From: Bdellovibrio sp. NC01
Lineage (GTDB): Bacteria > Bdellovibrionota > Bdellovibrionia > Bdellovibrionales > Bdellovibrionaceae
DNA: 64,000 bases
NCBI RefSeq assembly: GCF_006874625.1
Contig: NZ_CP030034.1
Coordinates: 1,054,001-1,118,000 of the forward strand
Direction of reading: 5' to 3'
In this document: positions 26,308-34,885 of the stretch, in pieces
Numbering within the stretch: the first letter of the stretch is position 1
Layout of the letters: each line of letters begins with the position of its first letter
The notes under the pieces: model-generated
Seen by the model: only the letters and a program-made list of their open reading frames with translations
Database searches by the model: none
Told to the model about the DNA's origin: nothing
Program-made: the position numbers and the translations under genes

Positions 26308-27059
26308 GTTTTCTCTGCCGAATCTGACTGGGCATTTGCTTGACGCATAAGATGCCAGCGCTCGATCCATGTGGAATAAGAATGCGACATCGCACCTGAA
26401 TCAAAAATCGGGACTTCAATGACATTCAATTTATGAAAGCTTGGGCAGCGCTGCAAAGCCGGGCTTAAATACCAACCACGAACGGCCCCTAAGCTGATCT
26501 CGTGATAAATTTTCTGCCATGCTGTTTTCTTAATCGCCAAAACTTCACACAATGGATCTTGAATGGCTTCCGGCTCTTTGCTACGCATGATGTTGTTAAA
26601 GAAATGCTCTGTGCGCACGCGTGGACTTGCCGACGTCATGAACGGCGAATCTTTTTTGCTGTAGCGATTGCCCCAGGTGATGTCGACTTGCTCTTCAGTG
26701 ATCAGATGCTGCCATAATTTAAACACATCGCCCAGAGGTGAGGCCATTTCTGCATTCACAATCAGCATCGCGGGAGCAGTCGCTTCCGAAAGCCCGCGGA
26801 TCAGGCTTTTTGCGCGCCCTAGTTTTTTAGTGTTTTGTTTAATGACGATGCGTTCTTTTTCGGATGATAATGCACTTTCCTCTGTGATGGCTTGCAGGCT
26901 TAGTTTTGCACCTTTTTCGACTATCGCGATCACTTCATAGTTTACCGGGAATTTACCAAAGAAACTGCGCAAATCACGCATGAAGGTCTTTAGCAAATCC
27001 GCGTCTTTCGCAAGATAGATGATTAATGAGCAGTGAGGGGTTGACACAGTGGTTTCCAT
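26289..27059 (-). CDS. family 2 glycosyltransferase-like protein
   Basis: 256 residues from the ATG at 27059; a start at 27086 is possible but would overlap the divergent gene's start. The N-terminus has a GT-A-like strand (HCSLIIYLAKDADLLKTFM), then EVIAIVEKG, and LGRAKSLIRGLSEATAPAMLIVNAEMA, where the expected DxD is replaced by NAE. Later AIKKTAWQKIY and GWYLSPAL resemble the acceptor region of dolichyl-phosphate-mannose-synthase-like enzymes. The missing DxD leaves activity uncertain. It lies head to head with a GT-C-like gene, suggesting a polyprenyl-sugar donor and user pair. Confidence 0.7.
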   Translation of the reverse strand: METTVSTPHCSLIIYLAKDADLLKTFMRDLRSFFGKFPVNYEVIAIVEKGAKLSLQAITEESALSSEKERIVIKQNTKKLGRAKSLIRGLSEATAPAMLIVNAEMASPLGDVFKLWQHLITEEQVDITWGNRYSKKDSPFMTSASPRVRTEHFFNNIMRSKEPEAIQDPLCEVLAIKKTAWQKIYHEISLGAVRGWYLSPALQRCPSFHKLNVIEVPIFDSGAMSHSYSTWIERWHLMRQANAQSDSAEKTQTPNV

Positions 27060-27076
27060 CCATACGATAAGTAACA

Positions 27077-28600
27077 ATGAAATCATCTCAGGTCACGAAA
27101 ATCTCTCAATATGGTCTTTGGCTTGTCATTCTTCTGTTGGCGTTGGTCAGTCGTTTCTATGATATCACGAATAAGCCACTGCATTTCGATGAAGGCATAA
27201 ATGGTTGGTTCGTTTTGCAAATGGCGAAGATGGGTTTCTACAAATACGATCCGGTCAATTATCACGGGCCCATGTATTTCTATATGTTGCAGTTCTTCGA
27301 GTTTTTGTGGGGGCGTAGTATCGCAACCCTTCGAGCCTTGCCTGCGACATTCTCGGTTTTGGCGGTGATGATTTTTACCTTTAGCTTCCTTCGTTCGCGC
27401 GCTATGCAGTGGATCATGGTGGGCTTTGTGATGATCAGCCCGGCATTTCTATTTTTCGGCAGATCGGGAATTCATGAAATGCCGTTCGTATTTTTCCAAT
27501 TGTTATTTGCATTGGGAATTTTGCGTTGGGGTGAAGAGCAAGATAATAAATCTTTAGATCTGTTGCTTGTTGGTTTATTTGGCATGATGACGCTGAAAGA
27601 GACCTGGGTTTTGACGGTTGCCTCATTCGTCGTCGGTATTTTGTTCTTAGGTCCCAAAGAGTGGCGTGAGCAATTGTCTTTTAAAAAATTGAAAGCGGCG
27701 TGGTCGCAAGGCACGACGGCGTTGCTCGTGTTTTTGCTGATTTTCTTTATCGCCTTTTTCACAGGTTTCTTGCGTAATCCTTCGGGCCTTTTTGATTTTG
27801 TAAAAGCCTTCTTGCCGTGGATGAAGACGGGTGTTGGCGAAACCGGGCACAACAAAGAATTCATGTATTGGCTTAAAACTCTGTTTGTTGCAGAGCCCTT
27901 GGTGCTGATCGGTGTTGTGATGGCGTTCGCGGGTTTGATGATGAAAGAAAGCGCACTGCGTTTGATGAGTGCCTATTCTTTGACGCTTTTATTGTTGTAC
28001 TCGCTGATTCCTTACAAAACGGTGTGGTGCATTCTTTCGATTGTGTGGGGCTTTTATTTTGTCCTCGCCATGTGGTTGGTAAAAATCTTTACCATGAATC
28101 ATCGCCCGGCGTTACGTTGGGTGGCGGTTGCGGTGGTGATTGCCGTTTTACCATTGCAAGTGCGTAGCGATTATTTGGGCGTTTATCGAAATCCGATCTC
28201 GATGGAACACCCTTACGTTTACGTGAATTCCACTTACGAGCAAAAGCATATTCAAGAACTGATTTTAGAGACGCTTAAAGCTCAGCCAAAGCTGCAAGAC
28301 GAGCTTATTCAAGTCGGCATGAAGGAGCAATGGCCATGGCCGTGGGTTTTACGCTTCTTGCCGGGCGTTCGCTATGATCTGTGCGGAAAAAACTTAGTTG
28401 CAAATGCTCTGGTTTATTTTTGTGATATGAAAGATGCCACAGACGTGGAATCGCAGTTGGACCATCCTTACATGCGTATCACTATGCCGATGCGTCAATC
28501 GAAGGAGTTTTCTTTGGTCTACTTACGAAAAAATATCTTTGACGGAAAGTACGACGGACAGTACGACCTTGTTGGACCTGATGAGGGAGACAGCGAATGA
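27077..28600 (+). CDS. multi-pass GT-C glycosyltransferase (Agl23/TIGR03663-like)
   Basis: 507 residues with ~11 membrane segments. The first periplasmic loop has HFDEGINGWF, the acidic catalytic motif of GT-C enzymes, followed by YHGPMYFYMLQFFEFLWG, characteristic of the TIGR03663 group. A soluble C-terminal tail starts near residue 380. GT-C enzymes transfer sugar from a polyprenyl-phosphate donor on the outer face of the inner membrane. Its stop overlaps the start of the Slt-like gene (ATGA), so wall-hydrolase and glycosylation genes are coupled. The acceptor is unknown. Confidence 0.85.
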   Translation: MKSSQVTKISQYGLWLVILLLALVSRFYDITNKPLHFDEGINGWFVLQMAKMGFYKYDPVNYHGPMYFYMLQFFEFLWGRSIATLRALPATFSVLAVMIFTFSFLRSRAMQWIMVGFVMISPAFLFFGRSGIHEMPFVFFQLLFALGILRWGEEQDNKSLDLLLVGLFGMMTLKETWVLTVASFVVGILFLGPKEWREQLSFKKLKAAWSQGTTALLVFLLIFFIAFFTGFLRNPSGLFDFVKAFLPWMKTGVGETGHNKEFMYWLKTLFVAEPLVLIGVVMAFAGLMMKESALRLMSAYSLTLLLLYSLIPYKTVWCILSIVWGFYFVLAMWLVKIFTMNHRPALRWVAVAVVIAVLPLQVRSDYLGVYRNPISMEHPYVYVNSTYEQKHIQELILETLKAQPKLQDELIQVGMKEQWPWPWVLRFLPGVRYDLCGKNLVANALVYFCDMKDATDVESQLDHPYMRITMPMRQSKEFSLVYLRKNIFDGKYDGQYDLVGPDEGDSE

Positions 28601-30837
28601 TTTCAGCACTTTTATTAAGCCTCATGACAGCTCATGCGGCGCCGGCTGCGCCATCGGCAGCATCATCGACGAAGCCTGTGCAAAAAGTTGATCTTGAAAA
28701 AGATTTGAAGTCATCAGGCTTCATCAATCTTTACGATACAGCGGCCATCAAAAAGGGCACAAAGCTTTCACCATTGGCACAACTAAAAAGTTATGAAATC
28801 CAATTGAAGTGGAGTCAGTGTTCTGAAGCCGCACCCAAAGTTTTCAATTCGCACAAAGACGTGCGCGGTTGGATCGCTTTGACGTGGTTGCACTGCTTGA
28901 CTCAAGAAAAATCTGAAAACTCGGCGGCTGAAGAGCGCGCTTTGAAAGTCATCGCAAAAAATCCTGAACTTTTCAGAGACGGCCCGTGGGCCAATGATTT
29001 GTGGCAAGCGTGGGTTGCAAAAGAATTAGATCGTCTTGAAACAGCGGTGAAAGCGAAAAAGAAAGTCGATTCTGAAATTGAACTTCTTTTGGATAGTCCC
29101 AACGAATTAAGCAAAGAACAAAAGTCTGAAGCCTATCAATTGCTAGGTGATCTTGCGATTGCCCGCAATGACTACAAAGAAGCAAAATTCCTTTTTGAAG
29201 AAGCGCAATTTCAGAAAGATTCAAAATATATTTCGGATCGCCTGGAATTTTTGGCGAAGACTCAAGGTTTAACGACTCCGGCGAAAGCCACAACTTCAGG
29301 AATTGAAGCAGCGGGCGAGGATGGGAAACTTGAAGAGCGCATTCGTTTGTCACTGAAGCAAAACGATTTAATTCCAGCATTGAAAGATGTGATCGCGTTA
29401 TTAAATCAATACCCAGCATCGCGTGCGGCTCGCCGTATGAAAGATAAGCCGCTTGAGATTTACAATTCTGCAAGCACAGAGGTGGTGCAACAAAAAGCAC
29501 TTCATGAAATGCAAGATGCGGATGCTTCACGCCTTCTTGATTGGGCGCAAAACCTGCATCGTAAATTGGATTACGAGGGCGCGTTGGCTCTAGCGCAAAA
29601 AGCTTACGAAAAAAATCCGCAAGCTCCGACAGTGACAAGCAGCTTGTGGGTTGCAGGTCGTTCGGCGCATTTTTTGGGTAAGTATGATTTGGCTTTGGAC
29701 CTTTACAGCAAGCTTTTCACTTACAATGCGGGCTCAGATGAAGCAGCGGAAGCGTTGTTCCGCTCCAGTTTGATTTATTATCGCAAAAAAGATTTTACAA
29801 CGGCGTCAGCATTGCTTGAAAGATTGTTACAGCAATCGCGTGATCGTTACGATCTGAATGGTCAGTATTGGTTAGTGCGTGCGCTTGAGCAGTCGAATAA
29901 AGAGCGTGCTCAGAAAACCGCGCAAACTTTGATCGATAAATATCCATTTTCATACTACGGCATGCGTTTGCGTGCGGAAGCGAATGGTGGAAAGCTCGTG
30001 TGGCCGGAACAACCTGAAAAAGCTCCTGAGCTCGCAAATGAGCTTTATCTTGTTGGTGGTCAGAAAAAAGCATGGGCTCGTTTCAATACTTTGTCTGAAG
30101 CGGGATGGACGACAGAAGCTCACGCAGAAGTGCAAGAGGGTCCGTACATCAAAGATCCAACTTTGAAAGTGCGCTTTGCACAGAAGTTAGCGGAACGTCA
30201 TCAATATTTCACTGCGATCAAAATGTTGAACGATGCTTTGGAAAATGATCCAACTTTGCGTCGCCAAGAATTTTTGAAAATCGGTTATCCGAATGTATTC
30301 GATTCTCTTTATGCGAAAGAATCTTCACGTTATGGCGTTGATGCGGTTTTGCTGAAAAGTCTGACTCGTCAGGAAAGTGGCTTTAATATGCGCGCAGTTT
30401 CAACTTCGAACGCATTGGGCTTGATGCAAATGATTCCGCCCACAGCGCAAGAAGTGTCGCGCAAATTGGGCATTCAAGTCAGTCTTCCAGACGATATGTT
30501 CCGTCCTGAAGTGAATATCCCGATGGGCTCGTTCTATGTTTCCCAGATGTTAGACCAGTTCCAAGGAAATGTGCCATTTGCACTCGCAGCTTATAATGCA
30601 GGACCCCATCGTTTGAAAACGTGGATGAGTGCGCGTGAAGAAGTGCAAGCTCTTGTCGCTCAACCCTCGAGTTCTCCAGAGAACGAGTTGTGGTTTGACG
30701 AGTTGCCTTGGAATGAGACGAGCTTCTATGTGAAGGCGATTTTGCGAAACGTCCTTATTTATCGCATGCTCGGAAAAGATTCTTACGCCGTTGGTCCAGT
30801 ACTTTGGCAGGATTTGCTGTCTAAAAAGGCAAAATAA
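28597..30837 (+). CDS. soluble lytic murein transglycosylase, Slt70-like
   Basis: 746 residues. A signal peptide (about 1-14) is followed by a long all-helical superhelix of TPR-like pairs (about 40-560), as in the U-domain of Slt70. The C-terminal SLT catalytic domain (about 565-710) has LTRQESGFNMRAVSTSNALG with the catalytic Glu, LMQMIPPTAQEV and FALAAYNAGPHRL. It cleaves glycan strands of peptidoglycan to anhydro-muropeptides in the periplasm. In a predator this could serve self-growth or prey-wall opening; the sequence does not tell which. A second transglycosylase follows. Confidence 0.94.
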   Translation: MISALLLSLMTAHAAPAAPSAASSTKPVQKVDLEKDLKSSGFINLYDTAAIKKGTKLSPLAQLKSYEIQLKWSQCSEAAPKVFNSHKDVRGWIALTWLHCLTQEKSENSAAEERALKVIAKNPELFRDGPWANDLWQAWVAKELDRLETAVKAKKKVDSEIELLLDSPNELSKEQKSEAYQLLGDLAIARNDYKEAKFLFEEAQFQKDSKYISDRLEFLAKTQGLTTPAKATTSGIEAAGEDGKLEERIRLSLKQNDLIPALKDVIALLNQYPASRAARRMKDKPLEIYNSASTEVVQQKALHEMQDADASRLLDWAQNLHRKLDYEGALALAQKAYEKNPQAPTVTSSLWVAGRSAHFLGKYDLALDLYSKLFTYNAGSDEAAEALFRSSLIYYRKKDFTTASALLERLLQQSRDRYDLNGQYWLVRALEQSNKERAQKTAQTLIDKYPFSYYGMRLRAEANGGKLVWPEQPEKAPELANELYLVGGQKKAWARFNTLSEAGWTTEAHAEVQEGPYIKDPTLKVRFAQKLAERHQYFTAIKMLNDALENDPTLRRQEFLKIGYPNVFDSLYAKESSRYGVDAVLLKSLTRQESGFNMRAVSTSNALGLMQMIPPTAQEVSRKLGIQVSLPDDMFRPEVNIPMGSFYVSQMLDQFQGNVPFALAAYNAGPHRLKTWMSAREEVQALVAQPSSSPENELWFDELPWNETSFYVKAILRNVLIYRMLGKDSYAVGPVLWQDLLSKKAK

Positions 30838-30905
30838 AGACGATGTTTTATTGAAAAAATGTCGTGAGTTTTGTAGCCTGAAATCTGTGTCACAGCGGAG
30901 GACTC

Positions 30906-32477
30906 ATGAGGAGACTTTTAACATTGAGTGTGATCCTGGCCTTATTGGCAGGATGCGCCCACAAGGATTTGGGCAAAACTACAAACGCGGCGGACGCGGA
31001 TGTCGAGATTAAGGACATTAGCTCGTTCCGTTTGTCAGACCCAGAAGGTCCTAAAGTTGTTGACCAAGAGTTGGAAACTATTCCGACTGAAGTTAATCCG
31101 CTTGTTGAAAAATGGATCACTTACTTCCAAGGCCGCGGTCGCGAGCACATGGAAAAATATCTAGCACGCTCTTCTCGTTATGAAAAATTGATGAAGAAGG
31201 TTTTGCGCGACAACGGTCTTCCTGAAGATCTTTTCTACATCGCTTTGATTGAATCTGGTTTTTCTTCAGCAGCAACGTCACATGCAGCAGCAGTGGGTTA
31301 CTGGCAATTCATCCGTGGCACAGGTAAACGCTACGGTTTGGAAATCAGTCCGTTCGTGGATGAAAGACGTGACCCTGTATTCGCGACTCAAGCAGCTGCT
31401 GAATACTTCAAAGGTTTGTACAGCGTATTCGGTTCTTGGTATTTGGCGATGGCTTCATACAACGTTGGTGAAAACCGCGTAAAACGTGAAGTGATGAACC
31501 ACTACACTCGTGATTTCTGGGAACTTGCTCGTAAGAACAGACTTCCAAAAGAAACTATCAACTACGTGCCGAAATTCATCGCTGCAAAGTTGATCGCAAA
31601 AGATCCAGCTAAATACGGCTTCGAAGACATCGATTATCTTCCACCTATCGAGTTCGATCACATCACTGTAGCTAAGGCGACAAACTTGCGCCAAATGGCA
31701 GAGAAAATGAATTTGAACTACGAGGACTTCAAAGCATTGAATCCTAAGTTCAAAGGTGAAGTAGCGACATTGAAGGGTAAAGAACTTGTTCTTCGTATCC
31801 CTCCAGGAACTAACGAAGCTGCGGTTGTTGCCGCTAACGAAGCAGCTGTAAGTGATGTTCAATTCATCGCTGACTCCGGTGACACACAAAAATATAAAAT
31901 CCGTCGTGGCGATAACTTGAAAACAATCGCTCGTCGTTACCGTACTTCAGTGGCTTACCTTCGTGACCTGAACGACTTGCCTCGCAAAACTCGTTTGACT
32001 GTTGGTATGTCTATTTACGTTCCGGATCGTACTCCGCTAAAAGATCGTTCGGATCGTAAAACGACAGCAACACAAGTTGCGAAACGTGATGGTGGCAGAA
32101 CTTCTCCGGCTCCAGCAGCTGTTGATACACAAGGTGGCCGTTTCCATATCGTGCAATCGGGTGACTCTTTGTTCACGATCGCACAGAAGTACTCAACAAC
32201 AGTTTCTGAGCTTCAGTCTTTGAATAACATCAAACGCCGTAGCAAATTGAAATTGGGTATGAAGTTGAAACTGCCAGGTGCGAATTCTTCTTCATCTCGT
32301 GAAGTTGCGAAGAACAAAGTGCATGTCGTAAAAAAGGGCGAGAGCCTGACAGACATCGCATCGAAGTACAACGTGACACTGACGAAGCTTCAGGCTCGCA
32401 ATAAAATTAGAAATCCTTCCTCGTTGCTGGTTGGCGCGAGAATCATGATTCCGGTCGCAGAAGCGAACGATAACTAA
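30906..32477 (+). CDS. mltD: MltD-like lytic transglycosylase lipoprotein with LysM domains
   Basis: 523 residues with AGCGGAGGA upstream. The lipobox is LAGC (Cys about 17). The SLT domain (about 95-220) has IALIESGFSSAATSHAAAVG with the catalytic Glu and YLAMASYNVGENRV. The C-terminal half has one degenerate LysM-like unit (about 253-298) and three clear LysM units: YKIRRGDNLKTIARRY, FHIVQSGDSLFTIAQKY and VHVVKKGESLTDIASKY. LysM binds peptidoglycan and the lipid anchors the enzyme in a membrane. It is co-directional with the Slt-like gene after 68 bases. Confidence 0.95.
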   Translation: MRRLLTLSVILALLAGCAHKDLGKTTNAADADVEIKDISSFRLSDPEGPKVVDQELETIPTEVNPLVEKWITYFQGRGREHMEKYLARSSRYEKLMKKVLRDNGLPEDLFYIALIESGFSSAATSHAAAVGYWQFIRGTGKRYGLEISPFVDERRDPVFATQAAAEYFKGLYSVFGSWYLAMASYNVGENRVKREVMNHYTRDFWELARKNRLPKETINYVPKFIAAKLIAKDPAKYGFEDIDYLPPIEFDHITVAKATNLRQMAEKMNLNYEDFKALNPKFKGEVATLKGKELVLRIPPGTNEAAVVAANEAAVSDVQFIADSGDTQKYKIRRGDNLKTIARRYRTSVAYLRDLNDLPRKTRLTVGMSIYVPDRTPLKDRSDRKTTATQVAKRDGGRTSPAPAAVDTQGGRFHIVQSGDSLFTIAQKYSTTVSELQSLNNIKRRSKLKLGMKLKLPGANSSSSREVAKNKVHVVKKGESLTDIASKYNVTLTKLQARNKIRNPSSLLVGARIMIPVAEANDN

Positions 32478-32504
32478 GAAAAAGCCCGAGAAATCGGGCT
32501 TTTG
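32478..32504 (+). terminator. rho-independent terminator of the transglycosylase genes
   Basis: AAAAAGCCCGA-GAAA-TCGGGCTTTT is a perfect stem closed by a GAAA tetraloop. Confidence 0.88.
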
Positions 32505-32627
32505 TCGTTTTAGGGGCAAAGATTTTTCTTCTTTGCCCACGTTCATTAAGTCTCACAAACAAATAACGGATTGCATTATGGAACACCCTTTGCTTGGTGC
32601 CTTTCTTGGGTAACCGGAGGGAACAAA

Positions 32628-34250
32628 ATGCACCACCAAACTTTAATTAAACGCACAGGTTTGACTTTATTGTCAGTTCTATTTGCTGTGTCTTCTGCGC
32701 ATGCGGAGCCGGCTGAAAACATCAAACAACAATTGGTTCGCACAGCTTCAAGCGGACAAGTTCTATCAACGAAACTTGTCGCAAACGCTTATCGCCAAGA
32801 GCCTTATCAAGACACATATACAGTGCAAGTGCCTTATCAAGCAGAGGAAACGTATTACGAAAGCGTTCCTTATCAAGATCAAGAAGCTTACACAGATTAC
32901 GAAACGTACTATTCAAATGATTATGTCTGCCACGATTACACTGATTATGAACGTCAGTGCCGCACGGTTCGTGATTGCGACAATGTGCCAAACGTAGGTA
33001 TCCAAAAAACTGCAAACAACAGCGATATTATTTCTCGTCCACGTGATCCAGGTGGCGATCCAGGCCCAGCACCATATCCAGGTAATGGCGGAGGAGGCGG
33101 TGGCGGTCCCATCACGCCAACTCCACGTCCACCAGTTTGCCGTGACAGACAAGAATGCTACAACGTCCCTGTAACAAGACAACGTTGTGGTTATGAATCC
33201 GTTCAGCATCAACGTGCCGTAACTAAATACAGAACAGTGACTCGTTACCGTCAGGAGGCTCGCACTCGCACTGTAACAAGATACCGTGATGAAGAAAGAT
33301 GCTGCGTAACTCGTTACCACGATGTTTACGATCACCAATGGGGCGTGAACGTTCAAGTTCAATTCCCAGCAGGAACTGATTTGAATTCAGCAGAGCAAGA
33401 GAAATTCACAGTTGAATTAACTGGCACAGAAGCCGCACCAGATGCGAAGTTGACACCAGTAAGCACTATCTTCGGTTATAAAATCGCAGGTAAACAAGTC
33501 GATAAAGGAACTGTGACATTCTTGTTGGAACAAGTGGCTCGTTATAAAGCAGATGATTTGAAAGAAAAATCTTTGCAAAAATTCACAGCCGTTCCGTCAC
33601 CAGCGGGCTTGATGTACAAATTCTACGATGACGCCATCTTACCACGCGTTAGCAGCCGTCACTTGATTGAAGTTCAAGAAGCAATCACTCACGCAGTTGT
33701 AACAACAACGGAAGCTCGTCCAAACGCACAACGTGAAGTGACGGGTGATGTGAACGTTCAGTGGGATTACACAAAAAATTACGAAGTCGTTTTGAAAGTA
33801 CACCGCGAAGGTTCCGTGATCGAAAACGGTTCTGTTGATTTTGAAATTCGTCAACCATTGCAAATGGTCCTAGACATGTCTGCATTGAAAAACGAAAACA
33901 ACATCACACCAAACCTAGTTGGTACTTTGAACAACACAGTAATCAAAGTAAAAGATGCGACAATCGCATACCCAACAGTTTCAACAAGATACTACATCAC
34001 GTTGATCCGCAAAACGGTTCTAGGTAAAAACGCAGTCATCGCAGAAAAAGGCTTCTCAAGAACAAGCTTGAAAGCCGGCGACGACGGTTCATTCGCAATC
34101 AAAATTGCCGACATGGGCGCGAAGTCATCAGACATCAGCTCATACCTAAAATCAGGTTCAAAAGTACAAATCGTAGTCCAAGTAGACCGCGTAACATCTG
34201 ACAACCAAAAAATCCAATTCTGGAAGTCAGCAACAGTTGAGCTAAAATAA
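32628..34250 (+). CDS. secreted Tyr/Arg-rich repeat protein of unknown function
   Basis: 540 residues from the ATG at 32628 (GGAGGG upstream), with a signal peptide (cleavage near AHA-EP). Residues ~45-110 carry Tyr repeats of the form YxxxxYQDxxxxxVPYQ, and a Cys cluster follows (CHDYTDYERQC). A Gly/Pro linker (PGNGGGGGGG) separates it from a near mirror image: a Cys cluster and then Arg repeats (RYRTVTRYRQEARTRTVTRYR), ending in CC. The C-terminal ~320 residues are beta-rich. The Tyr and Arg arms have opposite side-chain character and flank the flexible linker, so they could pack against each other. The function is unknown. Terminator downstream. Confidence 0.82.
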   Translation: MHHQTLIKRTGLTLLSVLFAVSSAHAEPAENIKQQLVRTASSGQVLSTKLVANAYRQEPYQDTYTVQVPYQAEETYYESVPYQDQEAYTDYETYYSNDYVCHDYTDYERQCRTVRDCDNVPNVGIQKTANNSDIISRPRDPGGDPGPAPYPGNGGGGGGGPITPTPRPPVCRDRQECYNVPVTRQRCGYESVQHQRAVTKYRTVTRYRQEARTRTVTRYRDEERCCVTRYHDVYDHQWGVNVQVQFPAGTDLNSAEQEKFTVELTGTEAAPDAKLTPVSTIFGYKIAGKQVDKGTVTFLLEQVARYKADDLKEKSLQKFTAVPSPAGLMYKFYDDAILPRVSSRHLIEVQEAITHAVVTTTEARPNAQREVTGDVNVQWDYTKNYEVVLKVHREGSVIENGSVDFEIRQPLQMVLDMSALKNENNITPNLVGTLNNTVIKVKDATIAYPTVSTRYYITLIRKTVLGKNAVIAEKGFSRTSLKAGDDGSFAIKIADMGAKSSDISSYLKSGSKVQIVVQVDRVTSDNQKIQFWKSATVELK

Positions 34251-34285
34251 TTTCGATTCACCCCGGATCGAAAAGTCCAAAAGAC

Positions 34286-34323
34286 CAAAAGCGGAGCAGA
34301 CCCAAAACTGCTCCGCTTTTTTT
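34286..34323 (+). terminator. rho-independent terminator
   Basis: AAAAGCGGAGCAG and CTGCTCCGCTTTTTTT form a 13-bp stem after the Tyr/Arg-rich gene. Confidence 0.92.
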
Positions 34324-34482
34324 CAGCGAGCGCAACAAGCGCAAGCCTACAATGCTCCAACCACGCCCAGCTAGCAATGCGACAAGCTCTTAGTTATTCC
34401 TAAAGTAAGCAGATCCACCGTCGATACCCAGCTGGCATTTTACATTTATCATTTCTATTTAAATTATTTGATCGAAGAGAAA

Positions 34483-34625
34483 TTTTCGTAAGGACTTTGA
34501 TTTGCCCTACCGAAGTGAGGCCTTCGTCGGCGCATGGATGCGCGAACCACAGCGAAGCTGTGGCGACGATGAGCCACGATGGCGTGCCGAACGAAGAGTA
34601 GGGTAAAGCAAAGGCCTTACGAAAA
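34483..34625. repeat. 143-bp MITE/REP-like inverted-repeat element
   Basis: The ends are 28-bp inverted repeats identical at 25 positions: the left arm starts TTTTCGTAAGG and ends CCCTAC, and the right arm is its complement. Inside lie perfect hairpins GCGCAT/ATGCGC (34530-34543) and CCACAGC/GCTGTGG (34547-34563), and a longer CTTCGT..CGGC stem with its partner near 34590. No open reading frame is present. A small non-autonomous mobile element or a REP-type unit fits best. It sits just beyond the 3' end of the c-di-GMP RNA. Confidence 0.6.
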
Positions 34626-34663
34626 TCCCCGAACCACGACCAACCAAAATTTTAAAGGAAGTA

Positions 34664-34710
34664 AGAAAAGAAAAATGTCAGCAAGGAATCGTCTGTGATA
34701 ACTCGCTGAC
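34664..34710 (-). terminator. intrinsic terminator of the c-di-GMP RNA
   Basis: On the minus strand GTCAGC(GAG) pairs with GCTGAC and is followed by ATTTTTCTTTTC. The loop is ~16 bases. Confidence 0.78.
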
Positions 34711-34787
34711 TAAGGGGAATGAAACCAATCCTTGTATGTATTGATACCTTCCATATGCACACCTCTGATTCCTCAGGTGACTCATGA

Positions 34788-34872
34788 CCTTTGGCAACTG
34801 GCTGGCAACCTTGCGGTAAGCCCCTCTAGTTTTGCGCCCCACGATTTCCCGTGGTTTGCCTTGAGGCAAAGG
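34788..34872 (-). promoter_or_regulatory. c-di-GMP-I riboswitch aptamer
   Basis: Reading the minus strand: P1 CCTTTG pairs with CAAAGG at the far end. GGCAAACC leads into P2 CCACG-GGAAAT-CGTGG, where a GAAA tetraloop is closed by a G-T pair. This is followed by GGCGCAAAACT (consensus GGGACGCAAAGCC), and then P3 with GGCTTACC-GCAA-GGTTGCCAGCC. These are the conserved elements of the GEMM-I fold in the right order. Confidence 0.85.
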
Positions 34873-34885
34873 AAGGATCTAAATC

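Larger units (their letters stand above)
34664..34885 (-). ncRNA. free-standing c-di-GMP-I (GEMM) riboswitch RNA, merRNA-like
   Basis: The minus strand carries a complete GEMM aptamer followed ~75 bases later by an intrinsic terminator, with no coding gene on this strand downstream. The RNA would be about 220 nt; its 5' end is not fixed (a TATACT hexamer at 34892-34897 on the minus strand is a candidate -10). Both flanking genes are on the plus strand, so it controls nothing in cis that I can see. A massively expressed, free-standing c-di-GMP-binding RNA (merRNA) has been described in attack-phase B. bacteriovorus, and this looks like that RNA or a relative. Confidence 0.82.
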
